A DNA stretch of 64,000 bases from Gulosibacter hominis (GTDB taxonomy: Bacteria; Actinomycetota; Actinomycetes; Actinomycetales; Microbacteriaceae). Shown one piece after another: positions 51,880-60,671 of this stretch; positions within the stretch are counted from its first letter, which is position 1; each line of letters opens with the position of its first letter. The stretch is taken from positions 1-64,000 of the forward strand of contig NZ_CAJGWQ010000010.1 in assembly GCF_904842695.1 (NCBI RefSeq), read 5' to 3'. The notes under the pieces are model-generated. The model was not told the DNA's origin. It searched no databases and saw only the letters and a program-made list of their open reading frames with translations. The position numbers and the translations under genes are program-made.

Positions 51880-53370
51880 GTGAAACTCCGCACCGCCGTG
51901 CTCACTGCTGCCGCCGCAGCACTGGCACTTTCGAGCGTCGCAACCACCGCGGTCGCTGAAGAATCCGCATCCAGCACTGAAACCCTGAAGGTCGCTACTT
52001 TCAACGCCAGCCTCAACCGCAACGAAGCCGGCCAGCTGCAAACCGACCTCGCAACCACCGACAACGAGCAGGCCAAAAACGTCGCCGAAACCATCCAGCG
52101 CACCGAACCCGATGTGGTGCTCATCAACGAGTTCGACTACGACGCCGAAGGTAAATCGGTGCAGTTGTTCAGCGACAACTACCTCAAACAGTCGCAGAAC
52201 GGCGCGCCCGCAATCGACTACCCCTACTCGTGGAGCGGCCCGGTGAACACCGGTGTGCCCAGCGGCTTCGACCTCAATAACGACGGCGAGATTGGCGGCC
52301 CTGACGACGCGTTCGGGTTCGGCATGTTCCCCGGCCAGTACGGTTTTGTCGTCTACTCGAAATACCCGATCAACGCCGAGGATGTGCGCACCTTCCAGAA
52401 CTTCCTGTGGCAGGACATGCCCGACGCCTACCTGCCCGAAAACGCCGACGGCACCCCGTGGTACAGCGAAGAAGAACTCGCGGCGATGCGACTGTCGTCG
52501 AAAACTCACGCCGACATCCCCGTCGACTTGAACGGCACCACCGTGCACGTGCTCGCTGCACACCCCACCCCGCCCTCGTTCGACGGTGAAGAAAAGCGCA
52601 ACCAAAAACGCAACCACGACGAAATCCGCATCTGGAGCGACTACGTCTCGGGCAAGGCCGACTACCTCTACGACGACAAGGGCGTAACCGGTGGCCTCGC
52701 ATCCGACGCCAATTTCGTGATCGTCGGCGACTACAACGCCGACCCCTTCGACGGTGACTCGTGGCAGGGTGCGATTGATCAGCTGCTCAACAACGACAAC
52801 ATCCTCGACCCCAAGCCCACTTCGGCAGGCGGCGAGGAAGCTGCGGCTCAGGGCGGCGCCAACGAAACCCACGCGAGCGACCCGAAATACGACACGGCCG
52901 ACTTCAACGACAAGCCCTCGCCCGGTAACCTGCGCGTCGACTACGTGCTCGCAAATAGCTCGGCAACGGCTGTGGATGCTGGCGTGTTCTGGCCCACGCG
53001 CGACGACGAACTGTTCCGCCTCACCGGCGAATACCCCTTCCCCACCTCAGACCACCGCCTCGTGTGGGTGAACTTCGAGTTCCCCGCGGCAGCGTCTGGG
53101 ACACCGGGGCCGACCGCAACTCCGGAGCCCACCGCGACTCCGCTGCCAACCGACGAGGAAGGGACCACCGCCCCCGAGCCCACCGCGACCGCGGACCCAG
53201 AGGCACCCGCTACGCCGAAGCCCACGGCGACTGACAACGGTCGCCAGGATGCAGCCGGCAGGCTCGCGACCACCGGTGCATCCGGTCTGCCGATGCTGGT
53301 CGCAGCCGCAGCTGCGGCAATTGCCGGTGGTGTTGCATTCACGCTGCGCCGCCGCAACGCCGACAGCTAA
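51880..53370 (+). CDS. Sortase-anchored endonuclease/exonuclease/phosphatase-family protein
   Basis: 496 residues from GTG 51880 with AAAGGA upstream. Sec signal peptide 1-29 (RTAVLTAAAAALALSSVATTAVA). The EEP domain at 35-400 has VATFNASLNRN, DVVLINEFDYD (metal Glu), HPTPPSFDG, VIVGDYNADPFDGDS (Asp-x-Asn) and SDHRLVWVNF (Asp-His), so the catalytic set is complete. A Thr/Pro repeat spacer (about 410-455) leads to LATTG, a membrane helix and RRRN, a sortase sorting signal. It is a cell-wall-attached nuclease or phosphodiesterase/phosphatase; a strong terminator follows. Confidence 0.9.
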   Translation: MKLRTAVLTAAAAALALSSVATTAVAEESASSTETLKVATFNASLNRNEAGQLQTDLATTDNEQAKNVAETIQRTEPDVVLINEFDYDAEGKSVQLFSDNYLKQSQNGAPAIDYPYSWSGPVNTGVPSGFDLNNDGEIGGPDDAFGFGMFPGQYGFVVYSKYPINAEDVRTFQNFLWQDMPDAYLPENADGTPWYSEEELAAMRLSSKTHADIPVDLNGTTVHVLAAHPTPPSFDGEEKRNQKRNHDEIRIWSDYVSGKADYLYDDKGVTGGLASDANFVIVGDYNADPFDGDSWQGAIDQLLNNDNILDPKPTSAGGEEAAAQGGANETHASDPKYDTADFNDKPSPGNLRVDYVLANSSATAVDAGVFWPTRDDELFRLTGEYPFPTSDHRLVWVNFEFPAAASGTPGPTATPEPTATPLPTDEEGTTAPEPTATADPEAPATPKPTATDNGRQDAAGRLATTGASGLPMLVAAAAAAIAGGVAFTLRRRNADS

Positions 53371-53382
53371 CCATTAGCTATC

Positions 53383-53422
53383 AGTGGGAGCTCGCCGAGG
53401 GCGCGGGCTCCCACTTCGTTTT
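53383..53422 (+). terminator. Terminator of the sortase-anchored EEP gene
   Basis: AGTGGGAGC (53383-53391) pairs with GCTCCCACT (53407-53415), the stem extends inward by GCG/CGC, and TTTT follows at 53419-53422. It starts 12 bases after the stop codon. Confidence 0.85.
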
Positions 53423-53488
53423 CCGCGCCCGCGGCCGGTGCGGTGGGGCGGGCACAGCACGAGCCACCCACCACCGCATCCACGTTGT

Positions 53489-53547
53489 GTGTGGGTTCGC
53501 GTTATTTGTATGTGGCAGAACACACACAAATAACGCGGAGACACACA
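53489..53547. repeat. Hairpin element, copy 2
   Basis: Core 53498-53537 with perfect 11-bp arms CGCGTTATTTG (53498-53508) and CAAATAACGCG (53527-53537), 18-base loop. Flanked by GTGTGGGTT and GAGACACACA. The same flanks occur around copy 1 on the other strand, while the core keeps its plus-strand orientation. It lies 85 bases before the DUF421 gene. Confidence 0.8.
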
Positions 53548-53621
53548 CATCCGAACGGGCAACCGGGGCAGCCGTCCTGACCCGCGCGCTGCAACAATAG
53601 GGATGCACGAGGGAGGACCAT

Positions 53622-54158
53622 ATGGACGCGCTCACCAAACTCTTCGCAATCAGCTGGCAGGAGGCCACCGCGGTCGTCATCTCGACCGTGGCGATCTACC
53701 TCGTGTTTTTGCTGCTGGTGCGACTATTCGGCGCCCGCGTGATTTCGCAGCTATCCACCTTCGACGCGCTCGTGGCCATCATGCTCGGCGCGATCGCCGG
53801 CCGCGTCATCCTGATGGACACCCCGGTGCTCCCCGCCGGCATCCTGGGCCTCGGCACGCTCTTTTTGCTCGAGGTCACGATCGGCCAGCTCGGCCGCCAC
53901 ACCCGCGCCGATCGGGTCGTGAACCAGCGCCCGATCGTGCTCGTCGATGCAGGCGAAATTTTGGATGCGGGGCTACAGCGGGCGCATATGTCACGGGATG
54001 AACTGGCCAGTTCGTTGCGGCTGGCCGGGATCCGCCAGCTCAGCGAGGTGGAGCTTGCGGTGTTCGAACCCAATGGTCGGGTCTCGGTGCTGCGCACCGG
54101 CGCATCCATCGACCCTGAAGTGCTCGGCTCGGTTCAGCGCAGCTTGAAGCAGCACTAA
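53622..54158 (+). CDS. DUF421 (YetF-like) membrane protein
   Basis: 178 residues. Two to three N-terminal membrane helices with VFLLLVRLFGARVISQLSTF, the typical DUF421 opening (RxxGkRxxxqls), then the soluble domain NQRPIVLVDAGEILDAGLQR and ELASSLRLAGIRQLSEVELA, AVFEPNGRVSV. Members affect spore or envelope properties; molecular role unknown. Preceded by GAGGGAGGA. Single gene. Confidence 0.9.
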   Translation: MDALTKLFAISWQEATAVVISTVAIYLVFLLLVRLFGARVISQLSTFDALVAIMLGAIAGRVILMDTPVLPAGILGLGTLFLLEVTIGQLGRHTRADRVVNQRPIVLVDAGEILDAGLQRAHMSRDELASSLRLAGIRQLSEVELAVFEPNGRVSVLRTGASIDPEVLGSVQRSLKQH

Positions 54159-54216
54159 GCGCCCCCAAGCCCCGCCAGTAACGCATCGGCAACCTCGGCC
54201 ACCTACACTGCGGCAC

Positions 54217-55638
54217 GTGAACCAGCCCGCAAACGCTCAAAACACCCAGCTGACGATGCTCGACGGCACCGAGCTCAGCCGCCAAGAACAGCGCCGCCGC
54301 GCCCGCGCCTGGCAGATGTACGACGTCGCCAACTCAGCGTTCCAGGCGATCGTGGTGACGTTCGTGTTCGCCACCTATCTCGCATCCGATCTGTTTCTCG
54401 ACCCCGAGGTGGTGGCGCTTGGCGCTGCCGATCCCGACAACCCCGTCTATCGCGCAGCTCAGGCCGGTTCGCAGCAGGTGATTTCGGGCCTTGATCTGGC
54501 CGCCGCAATTATCGTGGCGGTGCTGGCACCGGCGCTCGGCCGCGCCACCGACGGCAGCGGCCGCCGCAAACGCCTCATGGTGGCGTTTTCGATGGTGACG
54601 ATCGTCGCAATGTTCGCCATGTTTTTTGTGTACCCCGGCGCCGAGTTCCTCTTTTTTGGGGCGCTATTGATGGCGATCGGCATCGTGTTCTCCGAGCTCG
54701 CGGGAGTGAACTACAACGCGATGCTTTCGCAGGTGGCCACGCGCGAAAACGTCGGGCGAGTGTCGGGCACCGGTTGGGGGCTCGGCTATCTCGGATCGAT
54801 CGTGCTGCTGCTGGTGGTGCTGGTGCTGTTCATCCAAAACTTCAATGGGGATGCACCGGGCGCCGGCATCCTTGGGGTTCCGGATGGGGCTGATGGGGAT
54901 GCACTCAACATTCGCCTCACGGTGCTGGTTTCAGCGGTGTGGTTTTTGTTGTTCATGATCCCGATCATGCGGCGCGTGCCCGAGGCCGCCCCGAACGTCG
55001 CCGAAAAGCGGGTGAGTTTGCTCGGCGCCTACCGCGAACTCGGTGCCACTATTGGCCGGCTGTGGCGTGGCGACCGCAAATTGCTGCAATTTTTGCTCGC
55101 GTCGGCCGTGTTCCGCGACGGCCTGGGCGCGGTGTTCGCCTGGGGCGCAGTGCTCGCCGCGCAGGTATACGGTTTTTCAAGCTCCGAGGTGATCTATTTC
55201 GCGGTGGCCGCCAACCTCGCCGCTGGTGTGGGCACGCTCGCCTCGGGATATGTGGATGACCGGCTCGGCCCCAAACCGGTGATTATTGGTTCGCTGCTGT
55301 CGCTGATCACAGTGGGGCTCGTCATGATGATGACCCCGAACGACAAGCTATTCTTCTGGGTCTTCGCACTGCTGCTGTGCCTGTTTGTGGGACCGGTGCA
55401 ATCGGCCTCACGCTCGTATCTGGCCCGGTACACACCCGAGGGCCGGCAGGGTGAAATTTTTGGGCTCTATGCCACCACCGGTCGCGCTGCCGGCTGGCTG
55501 TCGAACCTGCTGTACTTTGCGTTCATCACGTGGCTGGCGCATCCAAAAGCTGGCGTGTGGGGCATCCTGATTGTGTTTGCGCTGGGGCTTCTGCTGATGG
55601 TCACGGTGCCGGCGAAACGCGAAACGGTGCAGCTCTAG
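54217..55638 (+). CDS. MFS transporter, UMF1 (Atg22-like) family
   Basis: 473 residues from GTG 54217, about 12 helices. QMYDVANSAFQAIVVTFVFA near the N-terminus is the UMF1 helix-1 signature (YDxANSAFxTxxxT), and VNYNAMLSQVATRENVGRVS, SGTGWGLGYLGS follow in the centre. QSASRSYLARYTPEGRQGE in the late loop is also typical. Family members are presumed efflux permeases for amino acids or other small molecules. It stands 41 bases before the GNAT gene. Confidence 0.9.
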   Translation: MNQPANAQNTQLTMLDGTELSRQEQRRRARAWQMYDVANSAFQAIVVTFVFATYLASDLFLDPEVVALGAADPDNPVYRAAQAGSQQVISGLDLAAAIIVAVLAPALGRATDGSGRRKRLMVAFSMVTIVAMFAMFFVYPGAEFLFFGALLMAIGIVFSELAGVNYNAMLSQVATRENVGRVSGTGWGLGYLGSIVLLLVVLVLFIQNFNGDAPGAGILGVPDGADGDALNIRLTVLVSAVWFLLFMIPIMRRVPEAAPNVAEKRVSLLGAYRELGATIGRLWRGDRKLLQFLLASAVFRDGLGAVFAWGAVLAAQVYGFSSSEVIYFAVAANLAAGVGTLASGYVDDRLGPKPVIIGSLLSLITVGLVMMMTPNDKLFFWVFALLLCLFVGPVQSASRSYLARYTPEGRQGEIFGLYATTGRAAGWLSNLLYFAFITWLAHPKAGVWGILIVFALGLLLMVTVPAKRETVQL

Positions 55639-55679
55639 GCCGGGCTGTCGGGCAGCGGTGCGGCACTTAGGATGCGACT

Positions 55680-56168
55680 ATGACGCAATGGCTGATCCGT
55701 CCCGCCACGCTGGATGATGTCGATGGCATCGTCACCGTGCACATTGATGCCTGGCGCGAAACTTACGCCGGACTGCTGCCGGATGAGGTGATTACGGCTC
55801 GTTCTGACCGCGCCGAACGCGCCGCAATGTGGGCCAAGGTGCTGCAACCCGGCAGCGAGGCCACGGTGTTTGTCGGCGAGGTTGATGGCCGTGTGGTGGG
55901 TTTTGCCTGCGCCGGCCCGGCACGGGATGCGGATGCGCCGGTCGAGTACGAGTTTTGGATGCTCTACACGCTGCAATCAACCCACGGCAGTGGTCTGGGG
56001 CAGGCGCTCACGGATGCGGTGCTCGGTGATCGCGAGGCGTACCTGTGGTGCCTGATTGAAAACCGCCGCGGGATGGGCTTCCATCGCCGCAACGGATTTG
56101 TTGTGGATTTGCCGCTGGGCTTGCAGCACGGCGGCGGCGATGTTCGCCTGGTGCGCACGCCGCGCTGA
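55680..56168 (+). CDS. GNAT-family N-acetyltransferase
   Basis: 162 residues. IRPATLDDVDGIVTVHIDAW is the GNAT strand-helix opening, GRVVGFACAGPARDAD the central strand, and GSGLGQALTDAVL the acetyl-CoA loop (Q/RxxGxG/A, here SGLGQ after a Gly). NRRGMGFHRRNGFVVD is the final strand. The acceptor is unknown; free amino groups of amino acids, peptides or ribosomal proteins are usual. Confidence 0.9.
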   Translation: MTQWLIRPATLDDVDGIVTVHIDAWRETYAGLLPDEVITARSDRAERAAMWAKVLQPGSEATVFVGEVDGRVVGFACAGPARDADAPVEYEFWMLYTLQSTHGSGLGQALTDAVLGDREAYLWCLIENRRGMGFHRRNGFVVDLPLGLQHGGGDVRLVRTPR

Positions 56169-56209
56169 GCTGCGCCGGAAGTCGCGTTGCCGCCGCTACC
56201 GCGCCTGCG

Positions 56210-58381
56210 CTAGCGGAACCGCAGCAGGCGCAGCGAGTTCAACACCACGAACACACTCGAAAACGCCATCGCGGCGCCGGCGATCATCGGCGAGAGCATC
56301 CCGAATGCGGCAAGCGGCAGCGCCAGCACGTTGTATCCGAACGCCCACACCAGGTTTTCGGCGATCACGCGGTTGAGGCGCCGCGACAACCGCACCGCAT
56401 CCACCGCAGCGTCAAGCCCAGCCCGCACCAGGGTGATGTCGGCAGCCTGCATCGCTGCATCCGTGCCGCCACCCATTGCGATCCCGAGGTCGGCGGTGGC
56501 CAGCGCCGGAGCATCGTTCACACCATCGCCCACCATCGCCACGCGCTTACCCTGCGCCTGCAGCTCGGCGATGGCAGCCACCTTCTGCTCGGGCAGCACC
56601 TCGGCCACCACCTCGTCGATGCCCACCTGTTTGGCGACCGAACGCGCCACCGGTTCGGCATCGCCGGTCAACAGCACCGGATGCATCCCCAGCTCGCGCA
56701 ACTGCGCAATCGCCGCCGCTGAAGTATCGCGCACCGCATCCGCAATGCCGATGATGCCAACCGGCCGCTCATCAATGGTGACCATCACCGCTGTCTCGCC
56801 GCGCTCACCGTGACCGCGCACGGCATCGGCGAGCGCACCACCAAGATCAGCGGCGGGGCGTGTCACTGACACCCGCATCCCGGCCACTGTCGCGCTCACG
56901 CCATGGCCAGTCTGGCTGGTGAAATCGGTGGCGACAGGATGCGCACCATCATGAGCGTCAACGATCGCCATGGCAAGCGGATGCTTGGAGCCTTCTTCGA
57001 CGGATGCGGCAATGGCCAGCACCTCGGCCGCATCAAACCCGTCGGCGGCAGTCACGTCAGCCACGCGCATCTGCCCCTCGGTAACGGTGCCGGTTTTATC
57101 GAGCACGATCGTGTCGATCGACCGCGCGCGCTCAAGCGCTTCGGGCCCAGAAATAAGGATGCCCAGCTGCGCGCCGCGGCCGGTGCCGGCAAGGATCGCG
57201 GTCGGCGTGGCAAGTCCCAGCGCACACGGGCAGGCGATGATAAGCACCGCCACCGCGGCGGTGAACGCCATTTCAACCCCGCCACCAACGAACAACCACA
57301 CCACGAGCGTGAGAAGCGACAGCCCGATCACGACCGGCACAAAAACGCTCGAGATGCGGTCGGCAAGACGCTGCGCCGCGGCCTTACCGCTCTGTGCCTG
57401 TTCGACCATCCGCCCCATCTGCGCCAGCTGGGTGTCGGCACCAACGCGAGTGGCTTCCACCACCAGGCGACCGTCGGTGTTCACCGTCGCGCCGATGACC
57501 TCGCTGCCCTCGCCAACCTGCACCGGCACCGATTCACCAGTGAGCATCGAGGTGTCGAGCGCGGCTCGGCCACTGACCACGCGGCCATCGGTTGCCACGC
57601 GATCGCCGGGGCGAACCACAAATCGGTCGCCCACCCGCAGCTGCGCAACCGGCACCCGGCGACCGTCTTCGAGCTCGGCTTCTTTGGCGCCCAGGCTCAG
57701 CAGTGCCCGTAGCGCCGAACCGGCCTGCCGTTTGGCGCGCGCCTCAAAATAGCGCCCGAGCAGCAGGAAGGTAACGACGCCGGCAGCGACTTCAAAATAA
57801 ACATTCCCGAGCCCTGAGGTGGGAGTGGGCTGCCACGCGAAACCGTGACGCATCCCGATCTCACCGGCATGACCGAACACGAGCGCGTACAGCGACCACA
57901 GCGTTGCCGCGCTCACCCCGAGCGATACGAGCGTGTCCATGCTCGTGGTGCCGTGGCGTGCGTTCACGAACGCCGCGCGGTGAAACGGCCACGCCGCCCA
58001 GGTCACCACCGGCAGCGTGAGCACCATCGACACCCACTGCCAGCCGGCAAACTGCCACGCGGGAACCATCGCCACCGCAATAACCGGCACGCTGAGTACC
58101 GCCGCAATAATGAAGCGGCGCAGATAGGCGCGCGCCTCGTCGTTATCGGGCTCGGTCGCTTGTTCGCGATGCTCGGTGGCGTCGTAGCCGGCGGCGCGCA
58201 CGGTGGCGATGAGTGTATCCACATCGGCGCTGCCGCTCACGCTGGCACGCTCGAGCGCAAAATTCACCGATGCGGTCACACCCGGCATTTTGTTGAGCTT
58301 GCGCTCGATGCGGCCCGCGCAGGCCGCGCAGGTCATACCCTGCAGATCGAGTTCGATCGTGTCGGCAGCCGGTTCAGGCAA
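56210..58381 (-). CDS. copA: Copper-exporting P1B-type ATPase
   Basis: 723 residues. N-terminal metal domain GMTCAACAGRIERKL (CxxC), eight membrane helices, the membrane metal site IIACPCALGLATPTAI (CPC), phosphorylation loop LDKTGTVTEGQ, SKHPLAMAI (P1B His-Pro) and GDGVNDAPAL. It pumps Cu(I) out of the cytoplasm. The start overlaps the copZ stop by 8 bases. No CsoR-type repressor gene is adjacent. Confidence 0.96.
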   Translation of the reverse strand: MPEPAADTIELDLQGMTCAACAGRIERKLNKMPGVTASVNFALERASVSGSADVDTLIATVRAAGYDATEHREQATEPDNDEARAYLRRFIIAAVLSVPVIAVAMVPAWQFAGWQWVSMVLTLPVVTWAAWPFHRAAFVNARHGTTSMDTLVSLGVSAATLWSLYALVFGHAGEIGMRHGFAWQPTPTSGLGNVYFEVAAGVVTFLLLGRYFEARAKRQAGSALRALLSLGAKEAELEDGRRVPVAQLRVGDRFVVRPGDRVATDGRVVSGRAALDTSMLTGESVPVQVGEGSEVIGATVNTDGRLVVEATRVGADTQLAQMGRMVEQAQSGKAAAQRLADRISSVFVPVVIGLSLLTLVVWLFVGGGVEMAFTAAVAVLIIACPCALGLATPTAILAGTGRGAQLGILISGPEALERARSIDTIVLDKTGTVTEGQMRVADVTAADGFDAAEVLAIAASVEEGSKHPLAMAIVDAHDGAHPVATDFTSQTGHGVSATVAGMRVSVTRPAADLGGALADAVRGHGERGETAVMVTIDERPVGIIGIADAVRDTSAAAIAQLRELGMHPVLLTGDAEPVARSVAKQVGIDEVVAEVLPEQKVAAIAELQAQGKRVAMVGDGVNDAPALATADLGIAMGGGTDAAMQAADITLVRAGLDAAVDAVRLSRRLNRVIAENLVWAFGYNVLALPLAAFGMLSPMIAGAAMAFSSVFVVLNSLRLLRFR

Positions 58382-58583
58382 TCGATGTCACCTCGTACCC
58401 TGCCTCGGCGATTGCATCGCGAAGCAGCTGCGGGTCGATCGGTGCCTCGCTCGAAATTTCAGCGACGCCGGTGTTGTGGTCGACCGCAACCACCGTCACA
58501 CCGTCAATTTCACTCAGTTCTTCACGCACGCTCATCTCGCAGTGTCCGCAGGTCATACCGGTGATGTTGAGCTGGGTAATCAT
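58374..58583 (-). CDS. copZ: Copper chaperone, heavy-metal-associated domain
   Basis: 69 residues, GGAGG before ATG 58583. A single ferredoxin-like HMA domain with ITGMTCGHCEMSVREEL (CxxC metal loop). It carries Cu(I) to CopA. First gene of the copZ-copA unit. Confidence 0.93.
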   Translation of the reverse strand: MITQLNITGMTCGHCEMSVREELSEIDGVTVVAVDHNTGVAEISSEAPIDPQLLRDAIAEAGYEVTSIA

Positions 58584-58655
58584 GTTGCCTCCTATCGGAT
58601 CGCGCCGTGTGGGTTATTTATGACAACAAGACTCGTCGTTGACTATTCCGTATGC

Positions 58656-58695
58656 AACAGTTTCGCCGGTGCGTATCACGCAGTTGAGAACTGTT
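58656..58695. promoter_or_regulatory. Nested palindrome between copZ and the efflux adaptor
   Basis: Inner TGCGT-ATC-ACGCA (58670-58682) is perfect; outer AACAGTT (58656-58662) and AACTGTT (58689-58695) share almost the same centre. It lies between divergent units, 61 bases before the adaptor ATG and 73 before copZ, where a dimeric or tetrameric repressor could control both. Confidence 0.5.
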
Positions 58696-58755
58696 ATTGT
58701 GTGGAAAACCGCCTTCGGCACTTCGGCATCATGCATCCCGAAAGTTTGAGACACC

Positions 58756-59901
58756 ATGCATCCTGACGCCCCGGAGCACTCGGCCAGCGAAACAGCACCG
58801 CAACCGGCCAGCGAAACAGCACCGCAACCGGCCAGTGCACCGATCCTGTCCCGTAAAAAACCCACAGTGCGACAGATGATTTTCGCGTCGCTTTGGCTCA
58901 TCGTTGGCGTCGCCGTGGCGGTGTCGCTCGTAAAACTCGCGTTTTTCAATAGCCGCCAAGCCGATGCGGCCGCCCCCTCGGGCTCGCTCGCCTCGCCCAC
59001 GGTGACGGTGACGCGCGACACCGTCATCAACGAGTTCACCGCCTCCGGCTCACTCACCGCCGACCCCGGCGTACCCCAGCGAGCCACCGACCAGGGCACG
59101 GTCACCGTGGTGTTCGTCAAGCAGGGCGACCGCGTCGAACGCGGCCAGCCGCTATTCGAAGTGCGTGAAGAAATCGGCCAGACCGAACCTGAACCGATTG
59201 GCGAGCCCGACCCCACCAGCACCGAGCCGCCCGAAATGTCGACTCCCGAGCCGATCTACCAGTACCACGAGATCGTCGCCACCGCCTCGGGTGTGCTGAC
59301 CAAATTCACCCCGCTACCAAAAATGCAGGTTGGTGTGGGCGACGAAATCGGCGAGGTCGGCCCCGGCACGTTCACCGCGGTTGCGAATATCAGCGCCGAT
59401 CTGCAGTTCCGGATGCTCGATCAGCCGTCACAGGCCACAGTTTCGATTGCCGGTGGTCCGGCGCCGTTCGACTGCGGAAAGATCGAGATCGGTGCGGTCG
59501 AGGGCGACCAGGCACCGGATGCGGCGCAACCTGATCCGATGTATGCCGACGACCCGTACGCCCCGCCGGCGGAGGGCGGCAACAGCCCCGTCACTGGCCA
59601 GCTGCGCTGCGCCGTGCCTGAAGATCAAAAAGTGTTCGCCGGGCTGAGCGCCGAAATCACGGTGGTTTCGGGCAGCGCCGAGGATGTGCTCGTGCTGCCG
59701 GTGACCGCGGTGCGCGGCGATTACGCCACCGGCATCGTGTACCTGCCGAGTGATTCTGGCGACCCCGTCGAACAGCCCGTTGAGCTCGGCCTCACCGACG
59801 GTGTCATGATCGAAATTAAGTCGGGCCTCAACGAGGGCGACACGGTGCTCGAATATGTGCCGAGCGAAGTGCCCATGTATCAAGAGGACCCGGGCTGGTG
59901 A
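58756..59901 (+). CDS. Membrane-fusion/adaptor protein of an ABC exporter (MacA/HlyD-like)
   Basis: 381 residues. A cytoplasmic tail with a repeated 8-residue unit (SETAPQPA) precedes one membrane helix at about 40-62. Outside, TASGSLTADP, VFVKQGDRVERGQPLFEV is the lipoyl-like half motif, ATASGVLTKF the second half, and VLVLPVTAVRGDYATGIVY the beta-barrel domain. Five Asp/Pro/Glu-rich insertions interrupt the domains. Together with the next two genes it forms a MacAB-like tripartite-type exporter of a Gram-positive cell. ATG 58756; stop overlaps the ATPase GTG by 4 bases. Confidence 0.88.
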   Translation: MHPDAPEHSASETAPQPASETAPQPASAPILSRKKPTVRQMIFASLWLIVGVAVAVSLVKLAFFNSRQADAAAPSGSLASPTVTVTRDTVINEFTASGSLTADPGVPQRATDQGTVTVVFVKQGDRVERGQPLFEVREEIGQTEPEPIGEPDPTSTEPPEMSTPEPIYQYHEIVATASGVLTKFTPLPKMQVGVGDEIGEVGPGTFTAVANISADLQFRMLDQPSQATVSIAGGPAPFDCGKIEIGAVEGDQAPDAAQPDPMYADDPYAPPAEGGNSPVTGQLRCAVPEDQKVFAGLSAEITVVSGSAEDVLVLPVTAVRGDYATGIVYLPSDSGDPVEQPVELGLTDGVMIEIKSGLNEGDTVLEYVPSEVPMYQEDPGW

Positions 59902-60671
59902 CCGAGCCACGCGAGCGGGTGCTCGAGGTGATCGAGGTGACCCGCGAGGTTGACCTTCCCGACGGTGACAAGCTACGCATCCTGCGCGGGGTGAACCTCA
60001 CCGTGTACGCGGGCGATCGTGTCGCGGTGCTGGGCCGCTCGGGTGCCGGAAAAACGACCCTGCTCAACCTTTTGGGGATGATCGACCAGCCCACCAGCGG
60101 TCAGATCGTGTTCCGCGGCCGGGATGCATCGCGGCTTCCCGCAAACAAACTCGCCAAACTGCGCGGCCGGTCGGTGGGATTTGTGTTCCAGCAGTTCAAC
60201 CTTCTCGATAATCGCACCGCGCTCGAAAATGTGATGATGCCACTGCACTACGGCACCCCGTGGCAGTTTTGGAACCGGCAGGCGCTCGCGGCCCAGGCGC
60301 TGGCGCAGGTGGGACTGGCTGATCGCGCCGACCAATTACCGCGCCGACTTTCGGGTGGTGAGCAGCAGCGCGTTGCTATCGCCCGCGCGATCGTGCGCCG
60401 ACCGCAGCTGCTGCTGGCCGATGAGCCCACCGGCGCGCTCGATGTTGGCACCGCCCGCGATGTGATGTCGCTGCTGAAATCGAGCAGTAAACACACCGGT
60501 GCGGCGCTGCTCACCATCACGCACGATTTGCAGGTGGCGGCACAATTCGACCGCATCCTGGTGCTACAAAATGGTGTGCTCACCGAGTGCACGGTGGCTG
60601 AGGCCGAGCGGTTGCTCACCGAGCAGGTAAAAGCTGCAGCCCCCGCAGCCGACAGCGAGGTGGATGCATGA
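59898..60671 (+). CDS. ABC transporter ATP-binding protein (MacB/LolD type)
   Basis: 257 residues from GTG 59898. Walker A VLGRSGAGKTTLLNLLG, VGFVFQQFNLLDNRTALENV (Q-loop), LSGGEQQRVAIARAI (signature), LLADEPTGALD (Walker B) and LTITHDLQVA (switch His) are those of the LolD/MacB group. Overlaps both neighbours by 4 bases. Drives the exporter from the cytoplasmic side. Confidence 0.94.
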   Translation: MTEPRERVLEVIEVTREVDLPDGDKLRILRGVNLTVYAGDRVAVLGRSGAGKTTLLNLLGMIDQPTSGQIVFRGRDASRLPANKLAKLRGRSVGFVFQQFNLLDNRTALENVMMPLHYGTPWQFWNRQALAAQALAQVGLADRADQLPRRLSGGEQQRVAIARAIVRRPQLLLADEPTGALDVGTARDVMSLLKSSSKHTGAALLTITHDLQVAAQFDRILVLQNGVLTECTVAEAERLLTEQVKAAAPAADSEVDA

